Part shown: piece after piece, positions 23,773 through 36,700 of the stretch
Layout: each line of letters opens with the position of its first letter
Position numbering within the stretch: the first letter of the stretch is position 1
Assembly: GCA_033807775.1 (NCBI GenBank)
Contig: CM066322.1
Location: forward strand, 17,473,001-17,537,000
Length of the DNA: 64,000 bases
Direction: 5' to 3'
Source: Saussurea involucrata
Taxonomy: Eukaryota; Streptophyta; Magnoliopsida; Asterales; Asteraceae
The notes under the pieces: generated by a model
Seen by the model: only the letters and a program-made list of their open reading frames with translations
The model's database searches: none
What the model was told of the DNA's origin: nothing
Made by a program: the position numbers and the translations under genes

Positions 23773-23869
23773 CTTCCCAAATTTGCAATTAAGCCCTCTT
23801 ACTAAAACTTTCCTTTCTTCCACTTTGACCACCGAACTTTCAAACTTGATACAGTTTTGGGTTGTTATA

Positions 23870-26800
23870 GAAGTAGAGATTACGAGAACATCAAGAACAT
23901 TAGTGTGCAACTCCTACTAACAGAGAAGCATCAAGAACAATATTGTGCAACTCCTACCAACAGATGGAGTTGCGAATGGGGAAGCAATTAAACTTGTAAT
24001 TATACCCTTTTATTTAATTATTGATCATAAACTATTCTTTACCAAATGTTCTATAAAAAAAATTATTATTATTATTGATTATCATATTTTATCTTCACGT
24101 ACGTAATTCAAATATTATTAAATTAGGTATATAACTGTATTTAGGTTGTTTTCAGAAAAAAAAACTTTATTTAGGTTCAACCCATTATTAGCAATGTTAA
24201 TCAAGAAGCAAAAGTAAGATATCACAGTACAATTTCAGCAGCTTCATTGCCTCATTTACCTCAACTCATCAAGAAGAGTGTGAAACTCCTACTAACAGAG
24301 AAGTAGAGATTACTAGAACATCAAAAACAGTACTGTGCAACTCCTACTAACAGAGAAGCATCAAAAACAGTACTGTGCAACTGCTACTAACAGAGAAGCA
24401 TCAACGACAGTACTGTGCAACTCCTATCAACAGATGGGGTTGAGAATGGGGAACCAATTAAACTTGTAATTATACCCTTTTATTTAATTATTGATCATAA
24501 ACTATTCTTTACCAAATGTTCTATAATTTTTTTTTATTATTATTATTGATTATGATATTTTATCTTCACGTACGTAATTCAAATATTATTAAATTTGGTA
24601 TAGAATTGTATTTAGGTTGTTTTCAGGAAAAAAACTTTATTTAGGTTCAACCCATTATTAGCAATGTTAATCAAGAAGCAAAAGGAAGAGATCACAGTAC
24701 AATTTCAGCACCTTCATTGCCTCATGTACCTCAACTCATCAAGAAGAGTGTGCAACTCCTACTAACAGAGAAGTAGAGATTACGAGAACATCAAAAACAG
24801 TACTGTGCAACTCCTACTAACAGAGAAGCATCAATAACAGTACTGTGCAACTCCTACTAACAGAGAAGCATCAAGAACAATATTGTGCAACTCCTACCAA
24901 CAGATGGGGTTGAGAATGGGGAAGCAAATAAACTTGTAATTATACCCTTTTATTTAATTATTGATCATAAACTATTCTTTACCAAATGTTCTATAATTTT
25001 TTTTATTATCATTATTGATTATGATATTTTATCTTCACGTACGTAATTCAAATAATATTAAATTTGGTATATAACTGTATTTTGGTTGTTTTCAGGAAAA
25101 AAAACTTTATTTAGGTTCAACCCATTATTAGCAATGTTAATCAAGAAGCAAAAGGAAGAGATCACAGTACAATTTCAGCACCTTCATTGCCTCATTTACC
25201 TCAACTCATCAAGAAGAGTGTGCAACTCCTACTAACAGAGAAGTAGAGATTACGAGAACATCAAAAACAGTACTGTGCAACTTTTACTAACAGAGAAGCA
25301 TCAATAACAGTACTGTGCAACTCCTACTAACAGAGAAGCATCAAGAACAATACTGTGCAACTCCTACCAACAGATGGGGTTGAGAATGGGGAAGCAATTA
25401 AACTTGTAATTATACCCTTTTATTTAATTATTGATCATAAACTATTCATTACCAAATGTTCTATAAAAAATTATTATTATTATTGATTATGATATTTTAT
25501 CTTCACGTGCGTAATTCAAATATTATTAAATTTGGTATATAACGGTATTTAGGTTGTTTTCAGAAGAAAAAAAACTTTATTTAGGTTCAACCCATTATTA
25601 GCATTGTTAATCAAGAAGCAAAAAGAAGAGATCACAATACAATTTCAGCACCTTCATTGCCTCATTTACCTCAACTCATCAAGAAGAGTGTGCAACTCCT
25701 ACTAACAGAGAAGTAGAGATTACGAGAACATCAAGAACAGTACTGTGCAACTCCTACTAACAGAAAAAGCATCAAGAATAGCACTGTGCAACTCCTACTA
25801 ACAGAGAAGCATCAAGAAATGTATTGTGCAACTCTTACCAACAGATGGGGTTGAGAATGGGGAAGCAATTAAACTTGTAATTATATCCTTTTATTTAATT
25901 ATTGATCATAAACTATTCTTTACCAAATGTTCTATAAAAAATTTATTATTATTATTGATTATGATATTTTATCTTCACGTACGTAATTCAAATATTATTA
26001 AATTTGGTATATAACTGTATTTAGGTTGTTTTCACGAAAAAAAAACTTTATTTTGGTTCAACCCATTATTAGCAATGTTAATCAAGAAGCAAAAGGAAGA
26101 GATCACATTACAATTTCAGCACCTTCATTGCCTCATTTACCTTAACTCATCAAGAAGAGTGTGCAACTCCTACTAACAGAGAAGTAGAGATTACTAGAAC
26201 ATCAAAAACAGTACTGTGCAACTCCTACAAACAGAGAAGCATAAAAAACAGTACTGTGTAACTGCTACTAACAAAGAAGCATCAACAACAGTACTGTGCA
26301 ACTCCTACCAACAGATGGGGTTGAGAATGGTGAAGCAATTAAAATTGTAATTATACCCTTTTATTTAATTATTGATCATACACTATTCTTTACCAAATGT
26401 TCTATAACAAAATTATTATTATTATTGATTACGATATTTTATCTTCACGTACGTAATTCAAATATTATTAAATTTGGTATATAACTGTATTTAGGTTGTT
26501 TTCAGAAGAAGAAAAAAAACTTTATTTAGGTTCAACCCATTATTAGCAATGTTAATCAAGAAGCAAAAGGAAGAGATCACAATACAATTTCAGCACCTTC
26601 ATTGCCTCATTTACCTCAACTCATCAAGAAGAGAGTGCAACTCCTACTAACAGAGAAGTAGAGATTACGAGAACATCAAGAACATTATTGTGCAACTCCT
26701 ACTAACAGAGAAGCATCAAGAACAATACTGTGCAACTCCTACCAACAGATGGGGTTGCGAATGGGGAAGCAATTAAACTTGTAATTATACCCTTTTATTT

Positions 26801-28663
26801 AATTATTGATCATAAACTATTCTTTACCAAATGTTCTATAAAAAAAATTATTATTATTATTGATTACGATATTTTATCTTCACGTACGTAATTCAAATAT
26901 TATTAAATTTCGTATATAACTGTATTTAGGTTGTTTTCAGAAGAAGAAAAAAAACTTTATTTAGGTTCCACCCATTATTAGCAATGTTAATCAAGAAGCA
27001 AAAGGAAGAGATCACAGTACAATTTCAGCACCTTCATTGCCACATTTACCTCAATTCATCAAGAAGAGTGTGCAACTCCTACTAACAGAGAAGTAGAGAT
27101 TACGAGAACATCAAGAACAGTACTGTGCAACTCCTACTAACAGAGAAGTATCAAGAACAGTACTGTGCAACTCCTACCAACAGATGGGGTTGAGAATGGG
27201 GAAGCAATTAAACTTGTAATTATACCCTTTTATTTAATTATTGATCACAAACTATTCTTTACCAAATGTTCTTTAAAAAATTTTATTATTATTATTGATT
27301 ATCATATTTTATCTTCACGTACGTAATTCAAATATTATTAAATTTGGTATATAACTGTATTTAGGTTGTTTTCAGAAAGAAAAAAAAACTTTATTTAGGT
27401 TCAACCCATTATTAGCAATGTTAATCAAGAAGCAAAAGTAAGAGATCACAGTACAATTTCAGCAGCTTCATTGCCTCATTTACCTCAACTCATCAAGAAG
27501 AGTGTGCAACTCCTACTAACAGAGAAGTAGAGATTATTAGAACATCAAAAACAGTATTGTGCAACTCCTACTAACAGAGAAGCATAAAAAACAGTATTGT
27601 GCAACTGCTACTAACAGAGAAGCATCAACAATAGTACTGTGCAACTCCTACCAACAGATGGGGTTGAGAATGGTGAAGCAATTAAACTTGTAATTATACC
27701 CTTTTATTTAATTATTGATCATACACTATTCTTTACCAAATGTTCTATAAAAAAAATTATTATTATTATTGATTACGATATTTTATCTTCACGTACGTAA
27801 TTCAAATATTTTTAAATTTGGTATATAACTGAGGTTGTTTTCAGAAGAAGAAAAAAAACTTTATTTAGGTTCAACCCATTATTAGCAATGTTAATCAAGA
27901 AGCAAAAGGAAGAGATCACAGTACAATTTCAGTACCTTCATTGCCTTATTTACCTCAACTCATCAAGAAGAGTGTGCAACTCCTACTAACAGAGAAGTAG
28001 AGATTACGAGAACATCAAGAACATTATTGTGCAACTCCTACTAACAGAGAAGCATCAAGAACAATATTGTGCAACTCCTACCAACAGATGGGGTTGCGAA
28101 TGGGGAAGCAATTAAACTTGTAATTATACCCTTTTATTTAATTATTGATCATAAACTATTCTTTACCAAATGTTCTATAAAAAAATTATTATTATTATTG
28201 ATTATGATATTTTATCTTCACGTACGTATTTCAAATATTATTAAATTTCGTATATAACTGTATTTAGGTTGTTTTCAGAAGAAAAAAAAACTTTATTTAG
28301 GTTCCACCCATTATTAGCAATGTTAATCAAGAAGCAAAAGGAAGAGATCACAGTACAATTTCAGCACCTTCATTGCCTCATTTACCTCAACTCATCAATA
28401 AGAGTGTGCAACTCCTACTAACAGAAAAGTAGAGATTACGAGAACATCAAGAACAGTACTGTGCAACTCCTACTAACAGAGAAGTATCAAGAACAGTACT
28501 GTGCAACTCCTACCAACAGATGGGGTTGAGAATGGGGAAGCAATTAAACTTGTAATTATACCCTTTTATTTAATTATTGATCATAAACTATTCTTTACCA
28601 AATGTTCTATAAAAAAATTTATTATTATTATTGATTATCATATTTTATCTTCACGTACGTAAT
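23870..28663. repeat. Tandem satellite, segment C (about 11 monomers)
   Basis: Eleven CAGATGGGG/CAGATGGAG markers between 23960 and 28517, spaced about 430-475 bp. Resumes in phase after the LARD-like element with GAAGT. Several monomers have the A-run replaced by T (ATAATTTTTTTT near 24525 and 24990). The segment is ended by an LTR at 28664 inside the TTCACGTACGTAATT block of a monomer. Confidence 0.96.
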
Positions 28664-30463
28664 TGTAACGTCCCAAATTCAAAACATACATTACTAACGG
28701 ATAAGCATTCAAATTTCATAGATAAACTTGTCTTTACATCATTAATAAAGTATACTTAAACAAGATTGACAGCGGAAGTCTCTAAATCCACAGCCGAGCT
28801 CTATCTATAGTCATTATTGCCAAAACTTGGAGTCGCGCTAATCTCCACAATCCTTCTTGACATCTCCCCTAGTTCTTACTAGAAGATTCGTAGCACGTTT
28901 ACCTGAAAATGGTTTAGTTTTTGAAAGCGAGGGTTAGACCAAAAGGTCTAGTGAACTCCCTCCGAAAACAACATGTAAACAGTATAAAACTTTTATAAAA
29001 GAATCATCGTAAATCTTAACATAACATCAAGCATGGTACTACACTGTATATAGTATCACATAAACATTCCGCGATTGGGGCCCAATGGGCTACCCTCTCG
29101 CCCTCAACCGGAGCCTACGCAAACTCCCCTTCCCGGAGCTTACGCAGACCCCCCTTTCTACTCGAAATAGGAGGAAACGAATTCCAACCTACCAGTCTGT
29201 CATAAACATCCAAGGGATCATCAGACCCCGAGGATCTATCTCTGATCCTACAGTGTAGACCGACTCCATATAGCACGTCATTCATTTCGTAAAACATGCA
29301 CCTTTAAAACCTTAGTAAATCGTCATTCTCAGTTCATCAAGTACAATACATTTTCTCAAGTAAAATAGGTATTTCATGGAAAACATGCGTAACAGTTATA
29401 AACATTTCATGCTCGTAAATGAAACCATAATCAGTCAAAATCATTTAACACTTTAAGTCGTAAAGGGTTTAGGGAACTCACCTTAGCGTTAGCACCTCGA
29501 CACACGCTCCGAAACCCACACTTATTCGAACCGAACACCTGAATTGGACACCACAAGAATGGTGTTAAACCATCTAACCATACTCCCAAACGTCCTTAAC
29601 AAACCCCCAAAATAACTCTTCAATCGACGCCTCAACCCAAGACCCGAACGAACAACGAAACGGAAAAGGGGGGGGTTGGGGGCCAGAGCTTGGCGACGAT
29701 TGTGGCGCCAGTCCATCGGCGCCGAGATCGGCGCGGGCCACTGTTCGCCCTGCACGATTTTCTTCCCCAAAACTCAAAGGTTTCTCATCTCCTAACTCCT
29801 CCAAATCAGTTCTAAGTATCCCAAATCGACATTTTGACATAATAAACATTAAGAACCAAAAGTCAACATCTACACAATATCTAATCCATCAAATCCATCT
29901 AGTGATTCACCACTTTTAACCCCATAAACTCCAAAACTCAATCCAAGGAAGAAATGGAGATCATCAAACAGACATGATGAAATTTCTTAATGATTAGTTC
30001 AAACTCATAGGGAATCAATCCCAAAATCAAGTACCTTCTTTCTTTCATTGATTTAAACTCAACCAACAAATGGATTCTCAAATCCCCCACCATAAACTAG
30101 CCTAATCAAACATAGAGAAGAAGAAGATAAAGAAATCAAACCTTGGAGAAGATGACTCCAACAATTTTTGCAGCTCTTTCCATCACGATTCCAATTAGGG
30201 CTCTTCTTCTCTTCTCTCAAATCCTCCTCTCCATCGTATGAAACAAAAGAAATGAAGAAGGTAGGGTTTTAATCTTATTCTAGCTTTCTCATTTCACCCT
30301 TGAGCACAAAAGTCCCATTCTTCACACTTTGGTCACCAAATTCCCATTTATTCTAAAATACTACAAGAGAAAACAATACTTAGAAATATGGTCCCTTAGC
30401 TTACTTTCATTCTTTTCATCCTAGATACTAAACCTTCAACTTACTAAAATTTGGGTTGTTACA
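28664..30463 (-). repeat. LTR of truncated LARD-like element
   Basis: 1800 bp, TGTAACGTCCC to TTGGGTTGTTACA. The portion up to about 29500 aligns with the chromovirus LTR, including the TAGACC-AAAA-GGTCTA repeat (28935-28950) and donor-like sites (28903/28902, 29482/29481). From about 29500 to 30300 it differs: it lacks the TCCCGGTA array and holds a GC-rich patch (29645-29750, with a run of eight G and palindromes around GGCGCC). I see no clear TATA box. Confidence 0.88.
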
Positions 30464-32737
30464 ACACTCCCCCTTAAAAGAATTCCGTCCCCGGAATTCC
30501 TCAATGGAAAAGATGCGGGTATCTTGCACACACCCACAACTGACGCTTCCCCAAGGGAATGCCATTCCTTACCTAGTCAACCACTTCAAAAATTCGAAAC
30601 ATGGAGCATTAGGTGTACTCTCTTCATTTCTTACGGTCCTCTAACTCGTAGGCTACTGTCCTTATTCGATCGGTCTTAACGATAGAAGATTAAATAAGGC
30701 TTCTCAAGCAACTTTACTTCCCTTAAGGAGGAACCTGGCGGAATTCCCCGCTACAACATGAGATCCAATTACTCAGAAACAGTCACTCACTTGATAACAT
30801 TTCCCTTTTATCGGAGTAGGAGCCTCCAAACTTATACGTAACTAAGAGTAGGAGCCTCCAAACCCATCGTTGGATTGTTCACCTACTCAAATTAAACTTA
30901 TCCTGAAACACATCAATTCCTCCCGGATTGCCACGTTCGTTCATTCTTATAAAATGTAACCCCGGTTATCCTCACTGCACTGGGAGGAGTAACCATGGTC
31001 ACACCATACTATTCTCACTAGCTTAATCACTGCACGACCAATTCGTTTAAACATTTCTCACACAGTCACTAACTTAACTCATTCGACTGTCTTATCCACT
31101 CCTTTTTTTTGCACAACCTCGTACCCAATTCCCCTCCTCAATACTCTTTCCAACGGTTCACACACTTATCAATGACAATCTACACAATACTGCACCTTTC
31201 GGCGTTACTGACAAGTTTACTACTTCCAATTTACTCACTTATTCCGATATGCTATCTTCACCTCCCCACGTTAGCGTGGAGCATTGCTCACCAAACATTA
31301 CTTGCCCCTCTCTCCCGACCTTTCCACATGTTGATACCGCTTTCTCATTACTTACATAATCAAACAGTTGCACCAAGATCTTATCTTAAGACATTCAACC
31401 AAGCCGTCTTGAAACAAGACTAGTGTTCGGCGTCACTACACATTCTTTAATCTCCAACTTTTACCTTCTCAGACATTTCTTTCACACATAAGCAACAATT
31501 CACATCCTTTAAGGATTTCAAATCTATCCCACCACATTTGACTAACACAACCCTCATCCTCTTTAAACTTCCAATGACCCCAAAGTGTGTTTCTTAGCAA
31601 CGTCCCCTATTCACTCTAATAATCCACCCCCCTTGGATTCCCTATTACAAACGGATCTATTAACTCAGGAACACCCCGAAACTCGGGTTCCACAATTCTT
31701 TCGATTAACCACCATGATCATAAAATCAGACAGATATATATATATACCGTCATCCCGTCTTTCTTACTTAGATTTGCCTTAAATAATTCTTTAACAATCA
31801 GAGTGTTAATCTCAATAACACTTCCCCAAGAATTGTAACACATCCTGTAATAACAAATGAACGTCATTACTTAACAAATCTAAAAATTTTAATCAACCAA
31901 CCAAAGGCTTATACCTCTATCTTGACATTTCAAATCAACTAATGATCATACTACCACTCCGACCCACCATCGTCATCATGTCATTCCTTAAACATAACCA
32001 GAATTTCCCACTATTTCCTTCTTGGATCATTCCCTCACGCATACGGAACAATTTTCATTCCTTAACGATTTCTCATCTGCTATACTACAGCTTGACTAAT
32101 CTATTCGTCATCTTCTTTAAAATTACTCTGACTTCAAGAATATACTTAACAACATACATAACCACATAGCTTGGTCTCACAGCTGGGCAATCACCCAATT
32201 CTGCCCCGACATTCCATTCCGATAACAGTCAAAATAAACACCAACTTACAAACCACGTACTTCAACAACTGGGATTACAAAACGTACACTCTACCCGAAA
32301 TCCCAAAAGGACTTCCTTCTAATCCTTCATCTTTCTAACATCGCCTTACTACATCACCGGCTGACACAGATACCTTGGCAATTGAAGCTACTATTCGTTC
32401 GTACAACCACCACTCCTATCATCACACTACCGACCAAGTCCCTCATGGTCATTCGTACACAATTCACCCTTTCCTTCATATTCTCCCGTATACTACAATC
32501 GAGTCTGTCACGCTACTTAGTTCTCTCCCAACTTGTTGAACTATGACTCACGAGTTCACACTTAGCTCAAACACAAACATCCTAGCTCACTCTTTATGAT
32601 CCGAGTCCTTTCTTAGACACGGCACATTTTCTTACTGACTGGTATAGTCTTCACTCACTTCGCTTGTGTTACACACCTGGTCCTTCTACGGACCCTCCTC
32701 ACCTCGTAAAATAGAACGCCTATTCAACAACAACAGT
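30464..32737 (-). other. Partial non-coding interior of truncated LARD-like element
   Basis: About 2.27 kb starting with a polypurine tract (minus-strand AAGGGGGAGTGT) and following the interior of the 15868-23869 element block by block, with small indels. No coding region is seen; open stretches up to 104 codons are not shared with the homologous interior. Confidence 0.8.
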
Positions 32738-33780
32738 CTCCTACCAACAGATGGGGCTGAGAATGGGGAAGCAATTAAACTTGTAATTATACCCTTTTAT
32801 TTAATTATTGATCATAAACTATTCTTTACCAAATGTTCTATAAAAAATTTATTATTATTACTGATTATGATATTTTATCTTCACGTACGTAATTCAAATA
32901 TTATTAAATTTGGTATATAACTGTATTTAGGTTGTTTTCAGAAAAAAAAAACTGTATTTAGGTTCAACCCATTATTAGCAATGTTAATCAAGAAGCAAAA
33001 GGAAGAGATCACAGTACAATTTCAGCACCTTCATTGCCTCATTTACCTCAACTCATCAAGAAGAGTGTGCAACTCCTACTAACAGAGAAGTAGAGATTGC
33101 GAGAACATCAAGAACAGCACTGTGCAACTCCTACTAACAGAGAAGCATCAAGAACAATACTGTGAAACTCCTACTAACAGAGAAGCATCAAGAACAGTAC
33201 TGTGCAATACCTACCAACAGATGGGGTTGAGAATGGGGAAGCAATTAAACTTGTAATTATACCCTTTTATTTAATTATTGATCATAAACTATTCTTTACC
33301 AAATGTTCTCTAAAAAAATTATTATTATTATTGATTATGATATTTTATCTTCACGTGCGTAATTCAAATATTATTAAATTTGGTATATAACTGTATTTAG
33401 GTTGTTTTCAGAAAAAAACTTTATTTAGGTTCAACCCATTATTAGCAATGTTAATCAAGAAGCAAAAGGAAGAGATCACAGTACAATTTCAGCAGCTTCA
33501 TTGCCTCATTTACCTCAACTCATCAAGAAGAGTGTGCAACTCCTACTAACAGAGAAGTAGAGATTGCGAGAACATCAAGAACAGCACTGTGCAACTCCTA
33601 CTAACAGAGAAGCATCAAGAACAGTACTGTGCAACTTCTACTAACAGTGCAGCATCAAGAACAGTACTGTGCAACTCCTACCAGCAAATGGGGTTGAGAA
33701 TGGGGAAGCAATTAAACTTGTAATTATACCCTTTTATTTAATTATTGATCATAAACTATTCTTTACCAAATGTTCTATAA

Positions 33781-36700
33781 AAAAAATAATTATTATTATT
33801 GATTATGATATTTTATCTTCACGTGCGTAATTCAAATATTATTAAATTTGGTATATAACTATATTTAGGTTGTTTTCAGAAAAAAAAAACTTTATTTAGG
33901 TTCAACCCATTATTAGCAATGTTAATCAAGAAGCAAAAGGAAGAGATCACAGTACAATTTCAGCAGCTTCATTGCCTCATTTACCTCAACTCATCAAGAA
34001 GAGTGTGCAACACCTACTAAAAGAAAAGTAGAGATTACGAGAACATCAAGAACAGTACTGTGCAACTCCTACTAATAGAAAAGCATCAAGAATAGCACTC
34101 TTACTAACATAGAAGCATCAAGAACAGTATTGTGCAACTCCTACCAACAGATGGGGTTGAGAATAGGGAAGCAATTAAACTTGTAATTATACCCTTTTAT
34201 TTAATTATTGATCATAAACTATTCTTTACCAAATGTTCTATAAAAAATTATTATTATTATTGATTATGATATTTTATCTTCACGTACATAATTCAAATAT
34301 TATTAAATTTCGTATATAACTGTATTTAGGTTGTTTTCAGAAAAAAAAACTTTTTTTAGGATCAACCCATTATTAGCAATGTTAATCAAGAAGCAAAAGG
34401 AAGAGATCACAGTACAATTTCAGCAGCTTCATTGCCTCATTTCCTCAACTCATCAAGAAGAGTGTGCAACTCCTACTAATAGAAAAGTAGAGATTACGAG
34501 AACATCAAGAACAGTACTGTGCAACTCCTACTAATAGAAAAGCATCAAGAATAGCACTGTGAAACTCTTACTAACAGAGAAGCATCAAGAACAGTACTGT
34601 GCAACTCCTACCAACAGACGGGGTTGAGAATGGGGAAGCAATTAAACTTGTAATTATACCCTTTTATTTAATTATTGATCATAAACTATTCTTTACCAAA
34701 TGTTCTATAAAAAACTTTATTATTATTATTGATTATGATATTTTATCTTCACGTACGTAATTCAAATATTATTAAATTTGGTATATAACTGTATTTAGGT
34801 TGTTTTCAGAAAAAAAAAACTTTATTTAGGTTCAACCCATTATTAGCAATGTTAATCAAGAAGTAAAAGGAAGAGATCACAGTACAATTTCAGCAGCTTC
34901 ATTGCCTCATTTACCTCAACTAATCAAGAAGAGTGTGCAACTCCTTCTAACAGAGAAGTAGAGATTACGAGAACATCAAGAACAATACTGTGCAACTCCT
35001 ACTAACAGATAAGCATCAAGAACAGTATTGTGCAACTCCTACCAACAGATGGGGTTGAGAATGGGGAAGCAATTAAACTTGTACTTATACCCTTTTATTT
35101 AATTATTGATCATAAACTATTCTTTACCAAATGTTCTATAAAAAAATTTATTATTATTACTGATTATGATATTTTATCTTCACGTACGTAATTCAAATAT
35201 TATTAAATTTGGTATATAACTGTATTTAGGTTGTTTTCAGAAATAAAAAACTGTATTTAGGTTCAACCCAATATTAGCAATGTTAATCAAGAAGCAAAAG
35301 GAAGAGATCACAGTACAATTTCAGCAGCTTCATTGCCTCATTTACCTCAACTCATCAAAAAGAGTGTGCAACTCCTACTAACAGAGAAGTAGAGATTGCG
35401 AGAACATCAAGAACAGTACTGTGCAACTCCTACTAATAGAAAAGCATCAAGAATAGCATTGTGAAACTCTTACTAACAGAGAAGCATCAAGAACAGTACT
35501 GTGCAACTCCTACCAACAGACGGGGTTGAGAATGGGGAAGCAATTAAACTTGTAATTATACCCTTTTATTTAATTATTGATCATAAACTATTCTTTACCA
35601 AATGTTCTATAAAAAATTATTATTATTATTGATTATGATATTTTATCTTCACGTACATAATTCAAATATTATTAAATTTCGTATATAACTGTATTTAGGT
35701 TGTTTTCAGAAAAAAACTTTTTTTAGGTTCAACCCATTATTAGCAATGTTAATCAAGAAGCAAAATGAAGAGATCACAGTACAATTTCAGCAGCTTCATT
35801 GCCTCATTTCCTCAACTCATCAAGAAGAGTGTGCAACTCCTACTAACAGAGAAGTAGAGATTACGAGAACATCAAGAACAATACTGTGCAACTCCTACTA
35901 ACAGATAAGCATCAAGAACAGTATTGTGCAACTCCTACCAACAGATGGGGTTGAGAATGGGGAAGCAATTAAACTTGTAATTATACCCTTTTATTTAATT
36001 ATTGATCATAAACTATTCTTTACCAAATGTTCTATAAAAAAAATAATTATTATTATTGATTATGATATTATATCTTCACGTGCGTAATTCAAATATTATT
36101 AAATTTGGTATATAACTATATTTAGGTTGTTTTCAGAAAAAAAAAACTTTATTTAGGTTCAACCCATTATTAGCAATGTTAATCAAGAAGCAAAAGGAAG
36201 AGATCACAGTACAATTTCAGCAGCTTCATTGCCTCATTTACCTCAACTCATCAAGAAGAGTGTGCAACACCTACTAAAAGAAAAGTAGAGATTACGAGAA
36301 CATCAAGAACAGTACTGTGCAACTCCTACTAATAGAAAAGCATCAAGAATAGCACTCTTACTAACATAGAAGCATCAAGAACAGTATTGTGCAACTCCTA
36401 CCAACAGATGGGGTTGAGAATAGGGAAGCAATTAAACTTGTAATTATACCCTTTTATTTAATTATTGATCATAAACTATTCTATACCAAATGTTCTATAA
36501 AAAATTATTATTATTATTGATTATGATATTTTATCTTCACGTACATAATTCAAATATTATTAAATTTCGTATATAACTGTATTTAGGTTGTTTTCAGAAA
36601 AAAAAACTTTTTTTAGGATCAACCCATTATTAGCAATGTTAATCAAGAAGCAAAAGGAAGAGATCACAGTACAATTTCAGCAGCTTCATTGCCTCATTTC

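Larger units (their letters stand above)
15868..23869 (-). mobile_element. Non-autonomous LARD-like LTR element with non-coding interior
   Basis: LTRs 15868-17677 and 22034-23869, interior 17678-22033 (4356 bp), target duplication GAAGT at 15863-15867 and 23870-23874. The primer-binding site (22017-22031) and polypurine tract (17678-17690) show minus-strand orientation. I find no gag, protease, RT, RNase H or integrase motif in any frame of the interior. LTRs and primer site are related to the 1048-9622 chromovirus, so that lineage probably supplied the proteins. By eye the LTRs differ at about 24 positions plus a 26-bp length change (an extra copy of a GGAGCCTACGCAGACTCCCC-type unit near 22500). 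The outer right terminus reads TATA instead of TACA. Confidence 0.93.
22034..23869 (-). repeat. 5' LTR of LARD-like element
   Basis: 1836 bp. Inverted repeat at 22297-22312, donor-like sites at 22265/22264, 22929/22928 and 23661/23660, TCCCGGTA array at 23258-23368. The outer end is mutated: the plus strand ends TTGTTATA instead of TTGTTACA, immediately before the GAAGT duplication. Confidence 0.95.
28664..32737 (-). mobile_element. Truncated LARD-like element (one LTR and half an interior)
   Basis: The left LTR (28664-30463) and adjoining polypurine tract show minus-strand orientation. The interior parallels the non-coding interior at 17678-about 20010 and then stops near 32725-32737, where satellite resumes. 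The remainder of the interior, the primer site and the 5' LTR are missing, so there is no target duplication to check. The right junction is approximate. Confidence 0.85.

Noticed and set aside
29640..29760. Possible rRNA or CpG-island gene start in the GC-rich patch
   Set aside because: No rRNA signature and no long frame; it lies within an LTR bounded by TG...CA termini.
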